64,000 nucleotides of DNA, from the NCBI RefSeq assembly GCF_026627255.1, contig NZ_JAPNLM010000004.1, positions 62,001-126,000 of the forward strand. Direction: 5' to 3'. Shown here one piece after another: positions 18,039-25,886 of this stretch (position 1 is the first letter of the stretch; the number at the start of each line of letters is the position of its first letter). The notes under the pieces were generated by a model. It was not told the origin of the DNA. It searched no databases and was given only the letters and a program-made list of their open reading frames with translations. Position numbers and translations under genes: made by a program. The DNA comes from Streptomyces antarcticus (GTDB taxonomy: Bacteria; Actinomycetota; Actinomycetes; Streptomycetales; Streptomycetaceae).

Positions 18039-18752
18039 CTACGCGGCGCCGGCCGCCGCCCGGAGCCCGATGGCCTCGCCGAGCAGCGCCTGTTCGGCCT
18101 CCGGGAGGCGCCGCTCGGCGTGGAGCATGCGCAGCGCGGTGGTGAGCCGTTCCTCGTCCTCGGGGCGGTGGAGGTTGCCCGTGTACGGGGGCAGGAGCAG
18201 GCTCAGGGCCTCCAGGTCGGCCCGCTCGCACAGCAGGGCCAGCAGCGGGCGGAGCGGCCCGTCCGCGTACCCGTGTTCGTACCCGCCCCCGTCCGCGGCG
18301 CCGGTGGTGGTGGCGGTGTCGGTGCCGTCGGTGGCGGCGCCTGTGGTGCGCAGGCCGCGGGCGACGCACAGCCGCAGCCAGTCGGCGTACGGGCCGGCCG
18401 GCAGGGTGCCCAGCGCGTCGGCGGCCGCCTCGAAGTGGTACCGGGCCTCGGCCGGCCGGCCGAGGTCGAGCAGGGCCCGGCCGATCGTGCCGTGCAGGGA
18501 GGGGCGGAAGCCCGCGACGCGCGCGTCCCCCACCCGGTCGGCCAGTTCCAGGCAGGTCCGGTTCCAGTGGAGCGCGGCTTCGGGCGTCGGCTGCTGCCGT
18601 GCGAGGTAGTGCGCGGCGACACAGGCCTCGTAGTCGTCGCCGGCGCTGTCCCAGGCTTCCCGGAACAGGTCCCGGGCGTCGTCGTCGCGTCCCTCGGCCT
18701 CGGCGGCCATGCCTTGGGCGCACAGCCTGACGGTCTGCTGATCCGTGTTCAC
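18039..18752 (-). CDS. TPR-like protein of unknown function, partner gene of the MerR-clamp fusion
   Basis: The protein is 237 aa from the GTG at 18752, with an AAGGAG ribosome site about 8 nt upstream. It has repeated helical pairs (EAEGRDDDARDLFREAWDSAGDDYEACVAAHYLARQQ and GRALLDLGRPAEARYHFEAAADAL), as in tetratricopeptide proteins, and a Thr/Gly-rich insert (TDGTDTATTTGAADGGG) in the middle. It starts 14 nt after the end of the MerR-clamp gene, so the two are co-transcribed. No enzyme motif was seen. It may act with the upstream regulator, but that is inference from position only. Confidence 0.7.
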   Translation of the reverse strand: MNTDQQTVRLCAQGMAAEAEGRDDDARDLFREAWDSAGDDYEACVAAHYLARQQPTPEAALHWNRTCLELADRVGDARVAGFRPSLHGTIGRALLDLGRPAEARYHFEAAADALGTLPAGPYADWLRLCVARGLRTTGAATDGTDTATTTGAADGGGYEHGYADGPLRPLLALLCERADLEALSLLLPPYTGNLHRPEDEERLTTALRMLHAERRLPEAEQALLGEAIGLRAAAGAA

Positions 18753-18766
18753 GGGGGTGGTCTCCT

Positions 18767-19834
18767 TCAGGCTCGGCGGGCGGGCAGGGCGACGGGCATC
18801 ACGAGCGCGGTGAAGCTGCCCTGGTCCGCGGAGCGCACCAGGACGGGCAGCGCGGGCCCGGCGACCTCCAGCAGCACGTCCGGGCCGACGCTCGCCTCCA
18901 GGGCCGGCGCGAGCACCGCGGGGTCGAAGCCGAGGCGTACGGGCTCGGCCTCCGCGCGCAGGGCGGGCAGCTCGTGGTCCGCCACGAGCAGCCGGTCCCT
19001 GCCCAGTTCGACGGCGACGGCCGGAGCGTCGCCGCAGGCCTCCAGCGCACCGAGCAGAGCGGCCCGGTCCACGAGCACGCGGTGCCGGGGCGCGGGCAGC
19101 GCGGCGAGCACGTCCCGGTAGGCGGGGTACTCCCCGGCCGCGCCGGCCACCTCGCGCGAGCCGCCCGGGTGGCGTACAGCCAGTGTGACGCCGGCCGGTC
19201 CAACGGCCAGGGTCACCTCGGCGATGCGGGCGGCCCAGGCCCCGAGCCCGAGGAGGGCGTCGGCTTCGACGAGCACGCGGCCCGCCGGCCCGGTCAGCGC
19301 GGCCGGCCGCAGGGTGCGCAGTGCGAGCCGGTACCGGTCGGTGGCCACGAAGCGGACCTCGTCCTGATCGAACTCCACCAGTACGCATCCCAGTTCCGGG
19401 TGTGCGGCGTCGCGTCCGGCGGCCGGGGTGACCTGCCGGGCCGCGCTCGCCAGCTCGGCCCCGCCCAAGGTGAACTCGGTGGTCCGCGGACCGCCGGGCA
19501 GCCCGGCGAGCACCGCCGTGATCGCCGCGTCGGCGGCGCGTCCGCGGGCGCGGGCCGCCACCCGGTGCCGCTCCAGCACCTCCCGGGCCCGGTCCGGGGG
19601 TCCGTCCAGTACGGCGGCCACGTCCGCCAGCGCCAGCCCGGCTTCGCGGAGGCCTCGCAGCAGCCGGGCGCGGGTCTCCTGGGCGGGGGAGTAGGAGCGG
19701 TAGCCGGTGGCGCCGTCCACGTGGGCGGGGGTCAGCACGCGGCAGTCGTCGTAGAAGCGCAGGGCGCTCGGAGCGAGTCCGACCCGCCGGGCGAACGCGC
19801 TGATGCTCATCAGATCGGGTGTGGCGTTGTCCAT
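18767..19834 (-). CDS. MerR-type HTH fused to a DNA polymerase III beta-clamp-like domain
   Basis: The protein is 355 aa. Residues about 8-75 are a MerR winged helix (MSISAFARRVGLAPSALRFY, then GYRSYSPAQ), followed by a coiled helix to about 110. The remainder is not a usual effector domain but resembles DnaN: TTEFTLGGAELASAARQVTPAAGR, then VRFVATDRYRLALRTL as in the clamp signature T.D..RLA, a second clamp-like repeat, and a C-terminus ending DQGSFTALVMPVAL, close to the ...Y..MP(V/M)RL end of DnaN. A GACAAT box lies 7 nt before the ATG at 19834 (leaderless); ATG 19810 is an alternative start. The clamp part may bind a ligand, ring-shaped partners or clamp-binding peptides. The function is unknown. 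Confidence 0.8.
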   Translation of the reverse strand: MDNATPDLMSISAFARRVGLAPSALRFYDDCRVLTPAHVDGATGYRSYSPAQETRARLLRGLREAGLALADVAAVLDGPPDRAREVLERHRVAARARGRAADAAITAVLAGLPGGPRTTEFTLGGAELASAARQVTPAAGRDAAHPELGCVLVEFDQDEVRFVATDRYRLALRTLRPAALTGPAGRVLVEADALLGLGAWAARIAEVTLAVGPAGVTLAVRHPGGSREVAGAAGEYPAYRDVLAALPAPRHRVLVDRAALLGALEACGDAPAVAVELGRDRLLVADHELPALRAEAEPVRLGFDPAVLAPALEASVGPDVLLEVAGPALPVLVRSADQGSFTALVMPVALPARRA

Positions 19835-19927
19835 GCCGCCGATTGTCGACTTTCATCCCACTGGAAGGTCAACTCGGAGGCCTGCGGGGCAGTCGGCCCC
19901 GGCGTCGGCCGGAAGTCGCCCCCGGGG

Positions 19928-20242
19928 TCAGCCGACGGTCGGCGGGGTGGCGGCCAGCACGGCGTCCAGGAGGCCCGGGAACCGGTGCTGGAGGTCCTCG
20001 CGGCGCAGCGAGACCGCCTTGTAGCGGCCGACCTTGTGCTCCTGGGTGACCCCGGACTCGCGCAGGACCCGCCAGTGGTGGGTGGCCGTGGCCTTGGTGA
20101 CCTCCAGGGGCAGGCTGCCGCAGGTGCGCCCGTCGGGGGAGGAGGCGAGCTCGCGGACGATGCCGAGGCGTACGGGATTGCCGAGGGCGGCGAGGACGTC
20201 CTCGACGAGGAGCTGTTCGCGGACGGGGTGGTACGTGGCCAT
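19928..20242 (-). CDS. ArsR-family winged-helix regulator
   Basis: The protein is 104 aa or slightly less from the ATG at 20242. The HTH is seen in LVEDVLAALGNPVRLGIVRELAS, and the recognition part in EVTKATATHHWRVLRESGV, followed by a wing (EHKVGRYKAVSLRREDL). No metal-binding CxC pair is present in the recognition helix; one Cys is in GRTCGSLPL. TACCAT (minus strand 20255-20250) lies exactly 7 nt before the ATG, indicating leaderless transcription. It is divergent from the SDR gene with a strong palindrome between, so it probably represses the SDR gene and itself. The signal is unknown. Confidence 0.88.
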   Translation of the reverse strand: MATYHPVREQLLVEDVLAALGNPVRLGIVRELASSPDGRTCGSLPLEVTKATATHHWRVLRESGVTQEHKVGRYKAVSLRREDLQHRFPGLLDAVLAATPPTVG

Positions 20243-20312
20243 GGTTCCGATGGTACGGCGCGCGGCGTACCCGCCGGGCCGTGGCCGCCGGGTTTGCCCG
20301 ACCTTCAATACG

Positions 20313-20336
20313 ACTGTACGGTAAATCTCGTACAGT
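20313..20336. promoter_or_regulatory. Palindromic operator in the ArsR/SDR divergent region
   Basis: ACTGTACG (20313-20320) and CGTACAGT (20329-20336) form a perfect 8-bp inverted repeat with an 8-nt AT-rich spacer (GTAAATCT). It lies 28 nt before the SDR start and about 70 nt before the ArsR start. The size fits an ArsR-family dimer site, so it is the likely operator of the adjacent regulator. Confidence 0.65.
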
Positions 20337-20364
20337 ACCCCGAACGGAAGCAGCAGGCACCGTC

Positions 20365-21096
20365 GTGATCACCCCCGCCCCCGCCCCCACCCCCACCGAC
20401 AGCCCCGTCACCATCGTCACCGCCGCCGGCTCCGGCATCGGCCGGGGCATCGCCACCGAGCTGGCCGCCGCCGGCCACCGCGTCTCGCTGCTCGACATCG
20501 ACCCTGGCGTCGAGGACCTCGCCGCGGAGCTCGGCGGCACGGCCACCGTCGGCTCGCTCACCGACCCCGCCGACCTGGCCCGCCTCGTCGAGGCCACCCT
20601 TGCCGGTTACGGACGCGTCGACTCCGTGGTCAACGGCGCCGGGCACGCCCGCAACGACGAACTCCTCAAGGTCACCGACGAGGACTGGCACGACGGCCTG
20701 GACATGCTGCTGCTCAGCGTGGTCCGCATGGCGCGGCTGGTGACCCCGCACATGGAGGCGGCCGGCGGCGGGGCCTTCGTCAACCTCTCCTCCTACACGG
20801 CCTTCGAGCCGATGGGCCTGATCCCCGTCAACTCCAGCCTCCGCGCCGCCCTGACCGCCTTCACCAAGCTGTACGCCGACCAGTACGCGGCCCGCGGCAT
20901 CCGGATGAACAGCGTGATGCCCGGCTTCGTCGACAGCTGGCCCGAGGACCCCGCCTTCCTCGCCAGGATCCCGGCCGGCCGCTACGCCACGGTCCGGGAG
21001 ATCGGCGGGCTCGTCCGCTTCCTTGTCTCGCAGGACGCCGCCTACATCAACGGCGAGTCCGTCCGCATCGACGGCGGCGCCGCCCGCTCCCTCTGA
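20365..21096 (+). CDS. SDR-family oxidoreductase with substituted catalytic Tyr/Lys
   Basis: The protein is 243 aa from the GTG at 20365. The nucleotide-binding motif TAAGSGIGRG (19-28) and VVNGAG show an SDR Rossmann fold, and the C-terminus (YINGESVRIDGGAARSL) is typical of FabG-like enzymes. The active-site YxxxK is replaced: IPVNSSLRAAL places N156 and R160 at the Tyr and Lys positions. It may therefore be a non-classical reductase, or a binding/sensor protein. It is controlled, most likely, by the divergent ArsR protein through the palindrome at 20313-20336. Confidence 0.82.
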   Translation: MITPAPAPTPTDSPVTIVTAAGSGIGRGIATELAAAGHRVSLLDIDPGVEDLAAELGGTATVGSLTDPADLARLVEATLAGYGRVDSVVNGAGHARNDELLKVTDEDWHDGLDMLLLSVVRMARLVTPHMEAAGGGAFVNLSSYTAFEPMGLIPVNSSLRAALTAFTKLYADQYAARGIRMNSVMPGFVDSWPEDPAFLARIPAGRYATVREIGGLVRFLVSQDAAYINGESVRIDGGAARSL

Positions 21097-21148
21097 GGGC
21101 GTGAGCGTGGTTGACCACCCACCGTCCGGGCCCCGCGACCGGCAGGGC

Positions 21149-21811
21149 CTACCGGGACCGGCCCGTGAGGGCGTCCACGGCGGCCGGGAGCGGTGTCGTG
21201 CCGCCGGTGAGTTCCAGGACCAGGCCCGCGGTCTCCGGGGTGTCGATCAAGTGGGCGAGGACCGCCGCCACGTCGTCGCGGGGGACCGGGCCGCGGCCGG
21301 TGCTCGCCTCCAGGCGGACCAGTCCGGTTCCCGCCCCGTCGGTGAGGGCGCCCGGGCGCAGGATCGTCCAGTCGAGGCCGGAGCGGAACCGCAGGTCGTC
21401 GTCGGCCGCGCCCTTGGCCCGCAGGTACGCGTCGAAGACCTCGTCGCCCTCGTGCTCCACGTCCGCGCCCATGGCGGAGACGGTGAGGTAGCGGCGTACG
21501 CCGGCCCGCTCGGCCGCGTTCGCGAAGAGGACCGCGGCGCCGCGGTCCACGGTGTCCTTGCGCGCGTGGCCGCTGCCCGGGCCGGCGCCCGCGGCGAAGA
21601 CCGCGGCGTCGGCGCCCCGCAGGACCGCCGCGACCGACCGGACCGGGGCGGATTCCAGGTCCAGTACGACGGGTTCGGCGCCGGCCGCCCGTACGGCGTC
21701 CGCTTGTTCCTCCGACCGGATGATGCCCGTGACCTCGTCCCCGCGCGCGGCGAGGAGCCGTTCCAGCCTCAGGGCGATCCGTCCGTGTCCACCTGCGATG
21801 ACAATGCGCAT
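21149..21811 (-). CDS. NAD(P)H-binding protein, atypical SDR (YwnB/SDR_a5-like)
   Basis: The protein is 220 aa from the ATG at 21811. MRIVIAGGHGRIALRLERLL at the N-terminus is the NAD(P)-binding glycine motif of atypical SDRs, followed by DWTILRPGALTDGAGTG, the usual central signature. It lacks a YxxxK pair and is probably an NAD(P)-dependent epimerase/reductase-like or redox-sensing protein. TACGGT (minus strand 21824-21819) sits 7 nt before the ATG, suggesting leaderless transcription. It converges on the SDR gene and stands alone. Confidence 0.85.
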   Translation of the reverse strand: MRIVIAGGHGRIALRLERLLAARGDEVTGIIRSEEQADAVRAAGAEPVVLDLESAPVRSVAAVLRGADAAVFAAGAGPGSGHARKDTVDRGAAVLFANAAERAGVRRYLTVSAMGADVEHEGDEVFDAYLRAKGAADDDLRFRSGLDWTILRPGALTDGAGTGLVRLEASTGRGPVPRDDVAAVLAHLIDTPETAGLVLELTGGTTPLPAAVDALTGRSR

Positions 21812-21916
21812 GACGCCGACCGTACGCGGGTGCCGGCCGGTTCGCCGCATCGGAGCCGCTCGACGAGGGCCCCCGGCCGCCGCCCGGGGGCGCCGCCCGG
21901 GGGCGGTGGCCGCGGG

Positions 21917-23806
21917 TCAGGCCCCCGCGCCGCCCGGACCGGCGGGTGCCGTCGCGAACTGGGTGCGGTACAGCTCCTCGTACCGCCCGCCCGAGGCCAG
22001 CAGCTCGCCGTGCGTACCGCGTTCCACGATCCGGCCGTCCTCGACGACCAGGATCAGGTCCGCCGCCTGCACGGTCGACAGCCGGTGCGCGATCACCACC
22101 GCGGTCCGCCCCGCCAGGGCCTCGCCCAGGGCCTCCTGCACCGCCGCCTCCGAGGTGGAGTCCAGGTGCGCCGTGGCCTCGTCGAGGATCACCACCCGCT
22201 GCCGCGCCAGGAGCAGCCGCGCGATGGTCAGCCGCTGCCGCTCGCCGCCGGACAGCCGGTACCCGCGCTCCCCGACGACCGTGTCCAGCCCGTCCGGCAG
22301 CGAGGCGACCAGCCCCTCCAGCCGGGAGCGGCGCAGGGCCTCCCACACCTCGGCCTCCGTCGCCTCCGGCCGGGCCAGCAGCAGGTTCGCCCGTACCGAC
22401 TCGTGGAAGAGGTGCCCGTCCTGCGTGACCATGCCGAGCGTCTCGCGGATGGAGTCGGCCGTCAGGTCCCGTACGTCCACCCCGCCCAGGCGGACCGTGC
22501 CCGCGTCGGCGTCGTACAGCCGCGGCAGCAGCTGCGCGATGGTCGACTTGCCGGCGCCGGACGAGCCGACCAGGGCGATCATCTGGCCGGGCTCGGCGCG
22601 GAAGGACACCTCGCGCAGCACCTCGGTGCCGCCGCGGGCGTCGAGGGCGGCGACCTCCTCCAGGGAGGCGAGGGAGACCTTGTCCGCGGCGGGGTAGCCG
22701 AAGGTGACCCGGTCGAACTCGACGGCCACCGGGCCCTCCGGGACCCGGCGGGCGTCCGGCTTCTCGGCGATGAGGGGCTTCAGGTCGAGGATCTCGAAGA
22801 CCCGCTCGAAGCTCACCATCGCGCTCATCACCTCGACGCGGGCCCCGGCCAGCGAGGTCAGCGGGGCGTACAGCCGGGTCAGGAGCAGGGCGAGGGCGAC
22901 GACCGCGCCGGCGTCCAGGCTCCCGCGCAGCGCGTAGTACCCGCCGAGCCCGTAGACGAGCGCGAGGGCCAGGGCGGACACGAGGGTCAGGGCCGTGATG
23001 AACGCCGACTGGGCCATCGCCGTACGGATGCCGATGTCCCGGACCTTCCTCGCCCGGGCGGCGAACTCCGCGGACTCGTCGGCGGGCCGCCCGAACAGCT
23101 TGACCAGGGTCGCGCCGGGGGCGGAGAACCGCTCGGTCATCTGGGTGCCCATCGCGGCGTTCAGCGTCGACGCCTCGCGCTGCATCGAGGCCATCCGCGC
23201 CCCCATGCGGCGGGCGGGCAGCACGAACACCGGCAGCAGCACCAAGGCGAGGAGGGTGATCTGCCAGGAGATGCCCAGCATCACGACGAGCGTCAGCAGC
23301 AGGGTCACCGTGTTGGCGACCACCCCGGACAGGGTGTTGCTGAACGCACGCTGGGCGCCGATCACATCGTTGTTGAGCCGGCTGACCAGGGCGCCGGTCC
23401 GGGTCCGGGTGAAGAAGGCGACCGGCATCCGCTGCACGTGGTCGAAGACCGCGGTCCGCAGGTCCAGGATCAGGCTCTCGCCGAGGGTGGCGGAGAGCCT
23501 GCGGGTCAGCAGTCCCAGGCCCGCCTCGGCCACCGCGATCAGTGCGATGAGGAGGGCGAGCCGGGTGACCGTGCCGTTCTCCCGGCCGTCCACGATGGTG
23601 TCGACGACCTGGCTGGCGAGGACCGGAGTGGCCACCGCCAGCAGTGCCCCGACCACGCTGAGCAGCAGGAAGCAGAGGAGGCCCCGGCGGTGCGGGCGGG
23701 CGAAAGCGGCGATGCGGCGCAGGGTCGCCCGGGAGAACGGGCGCCGGTCCTGCTCGGCGTTGATCGCGCTGTGCAGCGAGGTCCAGGCGGTGACTTCCAT
23801 ATCCAT
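21917..23806 (-). CDS. ABC exporter half-transporter (fused permease and ATPase)
   Basis: The protein is 629 aa. Six membrane segments fill about residues 35-330 (for example GLLCFLLLSVVGALLAVATPVLASQVVDTI). The ATPase domain has Walker A GSSGAGKST (K420), signature LSGGERQRL (518-526), Walker B ILDEATAHLD and the H-loop IAHRLSTV. As a type I half-exporter it should work as a homodimer, or a heterodimer with a partner not seen here. It probably exports a lipid-soluble or redox-active compound. The promoter carries a MerR/SoxR-like palindrome in a 19-bp -35/-10 spacer, and the -10 lies 7 nt from the ATG, giving a leaderless transcript. The substrate is unknown. Confidence 0.92.
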   Translation of the reverse strand: MDMEVTAWTSLHSAINAEQDRRPFSRATLRRIAAFARPHRRGLLCFLLLSVVGALLAVATPVLASQVVDTIVDGRENGTVTRLALLIALIAVAEAGLGLLTRRLSATLGESLILDLRTAVFDHVQRMPVAFFTRTRTGALVSRLNNDVIGAQRAFSNTLSGVVANTVTLLLTLVVMLGISWQITLLALVLLPVFVLPARRMGARMASMQREASTLNAAMGTQMTERFSAPGATLVKLFGRPADESAEFAARARKVRDIGIRTAMAQSAFITALTLVSALALALVYGLGGYYALRGSLDAGAVVALALLLTRLYAPLTSLAGARVEVMSAMVSFERVFEILDLKPLIAEKPDARRVPEGPVAVEFDRVTFGYPAADKVSLASLEEVAALDARGGTEVLREVSFRAEPGQMIALVGSSGAGKSTIAQLLPRLYDADAGTVRLGGVDVRDLTADSIRETLGMVTQDGHLFHESVRANLLLARPEATEAEVWEALRRSRLEGLVASLPDGLDTVVGERGYRLSGGERQRLTIARLLLARQRVVILDEATAHLDSTSEAAVQEALGEALAGRTAVVIAHRLSTVQAADLILVVEDGRIVERGTHGELLASGGRYEELYRTQFATAPAGPGGAGA

Positions 23807-23813
23807 GACTCGA

Positions 23814-23844
23814 ACGGTAGAACCTCAATCAAGCTCGAGGTCAA
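23814..23844 (-). promoter_or_regulatory. MerR/SoxR-type promoter of the ABC exporter with 19-bp spacer
   Basis: On the minus strand, TTGACC (23844-23839) is a -35 box and TACCGT (23819-23814) a -10 box, separated by 19 bp, longer than the usual 17. The spacer region holds the dyad ACCTC...GAGGT (23841-23822). A dyad centred in an over-long spacer is the hallmark of promoters activated by MerR-family proteins through DNA untwisting. The -10 ends 7 nt before the ATG at 23806, so transcription should begin at the start codon. The cognate regulator may be SoxR elsewhere or the MerR-clamp protein at 18767-19834. Confidence 0.7.
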
Positions 23845-24149
23845 GGACCCGGTGCCGGCTCGCCCGTTCGTGTCGGCAACTCCCCTCGATCTGAAGGGTG
23901 TTCGACGTCCCCGTTCCTCCTCCGCTGTCGGTGCCCCGGTGCATCACCGGTTCATGACGCAGGGATTCGAGTCCACCGGCTCAGACCGGCCGCCCCTCCA
24001 CGACACGGACGACAGGGACGATAGGGGACGACACGGCCCTGACCTCTACCACGTGCCGACCTCCCCGTGGTCCGGGGCAAGGGTGTGCGATAGATTCGGC
24101 CAGCCTCCCCACGGCACATCCTTCCCACCACGCGGAGACAGGCTTCCCC
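23845..24149. other. Intergenic region before the DUF350 gene
   Basis: This is about 305 bp without a supported gene. It has a small perfect hairpin CCGGTG-CAT-CACCGG (23936-23950) and a less GC-rich stretch near 24000-24100 (with repeated GACGACA/GACGATA words) that probably contains the promoter of the gene at 24150. Nothing more specific is seen. Confidence 0.45.
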
Positions 24150-24572
24150 ATGAGCGACATCATCAACGGACTAGGCCGCACCAGCGCCTTCGGCGCCCTC
24201 GGCCTGGTGCTGCTGATCCTCGGCATCGTCCTCGTCGACGTGCTGACGCCCGGGAAGCTCCCGAAGCAGATCTGGGAGGAGCGCAACCGCAACGCGGCGC
24301 TCCTGCTCAGCTCCGCTCTCCTGGGCATCGGCGGCATCGTCTTCACCTCGATCTGGACCACGTACGACGACTTCGGCAAGGGCCTGCTGTCGACCGCGGC
24401 CTTCGGCCTCCTCGGCCTGGTCCTGATGGCGGTGGCCTTCCTCGTGCTGGACCTGGTGACCCCGGGCAGGCTCGGCGCCATCGTCGTCGACCCCGAGCCC
24501 CACCCGGCGGTCTGGGTCACCGCCTGCTGCAACCTCGCCGTCGCCGCCATCGTCGCCGCCTCGATCGCCTGA
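24150..24572 (+). CDS. DUF350-family membrane protein
   Basis: The protein is 140 aa with four predicted membrane segments (FGALGLVLLILGIVLVDVLTPG; AALLLSSALLGIGGIVFTSIW; AFGLLGLVLMAVAFLVLDLVTPG; ACCNLAVAAIVAASIA). The repeated (V/L)D(V/L)xTPG motif at the end of segments 1 and 3 shows the internal duplication typical of DUF350 (YjfL-like) proteins. A GGAGA ribosome site lies upstream. The molecular function of the family is not established. It is followed by a clear terminator and is monocistronic. Confidence 0.85.
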   Translation: MSDIINGLGRTSAFGALGLVLLILGIVLVDVLTPGKLPKQIWEERNRNAALLLSSALLGIGGIVFTSIWTTYDDFGKGLLSTAAFGLLGLVLMAVAFLVLDLVTPGRLGAIVVDPEPHPAVWVTACCNLAVAAIVAASIA

Positions 24573-24594
24573 CGGCGGATCACCCGTACACGAG

Positions 24595-24628
24595 GAGAGC
24601 GCCGTTCCCCGAAGGGAGCGGCGCTCTC
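24595..24628. terminator. Intrinsic terminator between the DUF350 gene and the acyltransferase gene
   Basis: GAGAGCGCCG (24595-24604) pairs with CGGCGCTCTC (24619-24628), a perfect 10-bp stem, and the loop can extend by CCC/GGG pairs. It lies 23 nt after the rightward stop and 32 nt after the end of the leftward acyltransferase gene, so it can serve both. Confidence 0.8.
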
Positions 24629-24659
24629 GCCGTATCCGGGGGCCGGGCCCGCACCGCGG

Positions 24660-25886
24660 CTACGCCAGACCCAGGGCGAACACCGCGAACCCCGCCGCAA
24701 GGACCCCCGCCACCGCCCGGCGCACCACCGGCGCCCCGCGCCCCTCCCGCGGCGGGCCCTCGAACCGGCGCGCGTACCGGGCGATACCGACCAGCAGCAC
24801 CGCGAACACCGGCATCCACGCCACCCGCGCCGCGATCCAGCCCAGGCTGTCCGGCGCCGTGGTCAGTCCCGCCACCGCGCCCGCGAAGGAACCGGGAACG
24901 GCCGCGGCCAGCATGGCCGTCTGGTGCCAGCACAGGATGGTCATCGCGCACAGGTTGACCACGACCACCGGGGCCCACAGCGCGGGCCGCGCCAGCAGCT
25001 TCGCGAGCCGGTCGCGCAGCAGGATCGCGGCCCCCGACTGCGCCGCCGCCAAGGCGAGCACCAGCAACGACGGCGGGTGCGAGTTGGTCCGCACCGCACC
25101 CGGTACGCCCACCACGGACGCCGGGTAGTGGAACACCACCAGCAGCGCCGCGAACAGCAGCGCCCCGCCGGCCAGCAGCAGCCGGCCGCCGCGCCGGCCG
25201 AGCCGGCCCTCGCCCCAGGAGACGCCCAGCTGGTACGCGAACAGCCAGCCCGGGAGGATGTTCACCAGCGCCAGCCAGGACGGCACCGAGTCGGCGAGCG
25301 GCCCGTACCGCAGGAAGTCCACCACCGCGACCGAGGCGAGCAGCGGCGCCGCCGCCCATCCGCCGAGGCGGCGCGCCGCCCGGACGCAGTACGGGGTCAG
25401 CGCGGTGACCACCACGTACACGCCGACGAACCACAGCGGCTGGACCACCAGCGTGGCCCCGGTCCGCAGCGTCGCCTCCGGCACCCCGGCCGCGTACAGC
25501 ACGGGCGCGGCCAGTGCCCACACCGCCGTGACCCCGAGCACCGGCCGCCCGAGCCGTACGATCCGGCCCTTCAGCCAGGCTCCGGTCGAGCCCTCGCGGC
25601 GTCCGTACGACAGGGCCGAGGCGTAGCCGCCGACGAGGAAGAAGATGCCGAGCATCTGGAGCACCCAGCTCGCCGGGGCGAGGCCGCCGAAGGCGGAGAG
25701 CGGGCTGGCGTTGTGCAGGCCGCCGTCCGCGTCGAGGGTGAAGCCGCCGAGCAGCCAGTGCCCGGTCGGCACGGCCAGCAGGGCCAAGGCCCGCAGCCCG
25801 TCGACCGCCCGGTCGCGGTGGGCCGGGGTCCGCGCGTCGATCCGGCCGGCGGCCTCGCGCAGCGTCGTGAGCGTGCTCGTACTCAT
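24660..25886 (-). CDS. Membrane acyltransferase, acyltransferase-3/OafA-like family
   Basis: The protein is 408 aa with about 10-11 membrane segments. The N-terminal motif RAVDGLRALALLAVPTGHWL has the family's R..DGLRA start, although the catalytic His that normally follows closely (FH) is represented by GHW. GIFFLVGGYASALSYGRR matches the conserved F.ISGY region. It probably moves an acyl group onto a cell-surface or exported compound. It overlaps the upstream alpha/beta hydrolase gene by 4 nt (ATGA), so the two are translationally coupled. Confidence 0.82.
   Translation of the reverse strand: MSTSTLTTLREAAGRIDARTPAHRDRAVDGLRALALLAVPTGHWLLGGFTLDADGGLHNASPLSAFGGLAPASWVLQMLGIFFLVGGYASALSYGRREGSTGAWLKGRIVRLGRPVLGVTAVWALAAPVLYAAGVPEATLRTGATLVVQPLWFVGVYVVVTALTPYCVRAARRLGGWAAAPLLASVAVVDFLRYGPLADSVPSWLALVNILPGWLFAYQLGVSWGEGRLGRRGGRLLLAGGALLFAALLVVFHYPASVVGVPGAVRTNSHPPSLLVLALAAAQSGAAILLRDRLAKLLARPALWAPVVVVNLCAMTILCWHQTAMLAAAVPGSFAGAVAGLTTAPDSLGWIAARVAWMPVFAVLLVGIARYARRFEGPPREGRGAPVVRRAVAGVLAAGFAVFALGLA

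Noticed and set aside
23951..23985. T-loop-like GGGATTCGAGTCC word, suggesting a tRNA
   Set aside because: No acceptor stem, anticodon arm or D arm can be built around it; only an isolated hairpin (23936-23950) is nearby.
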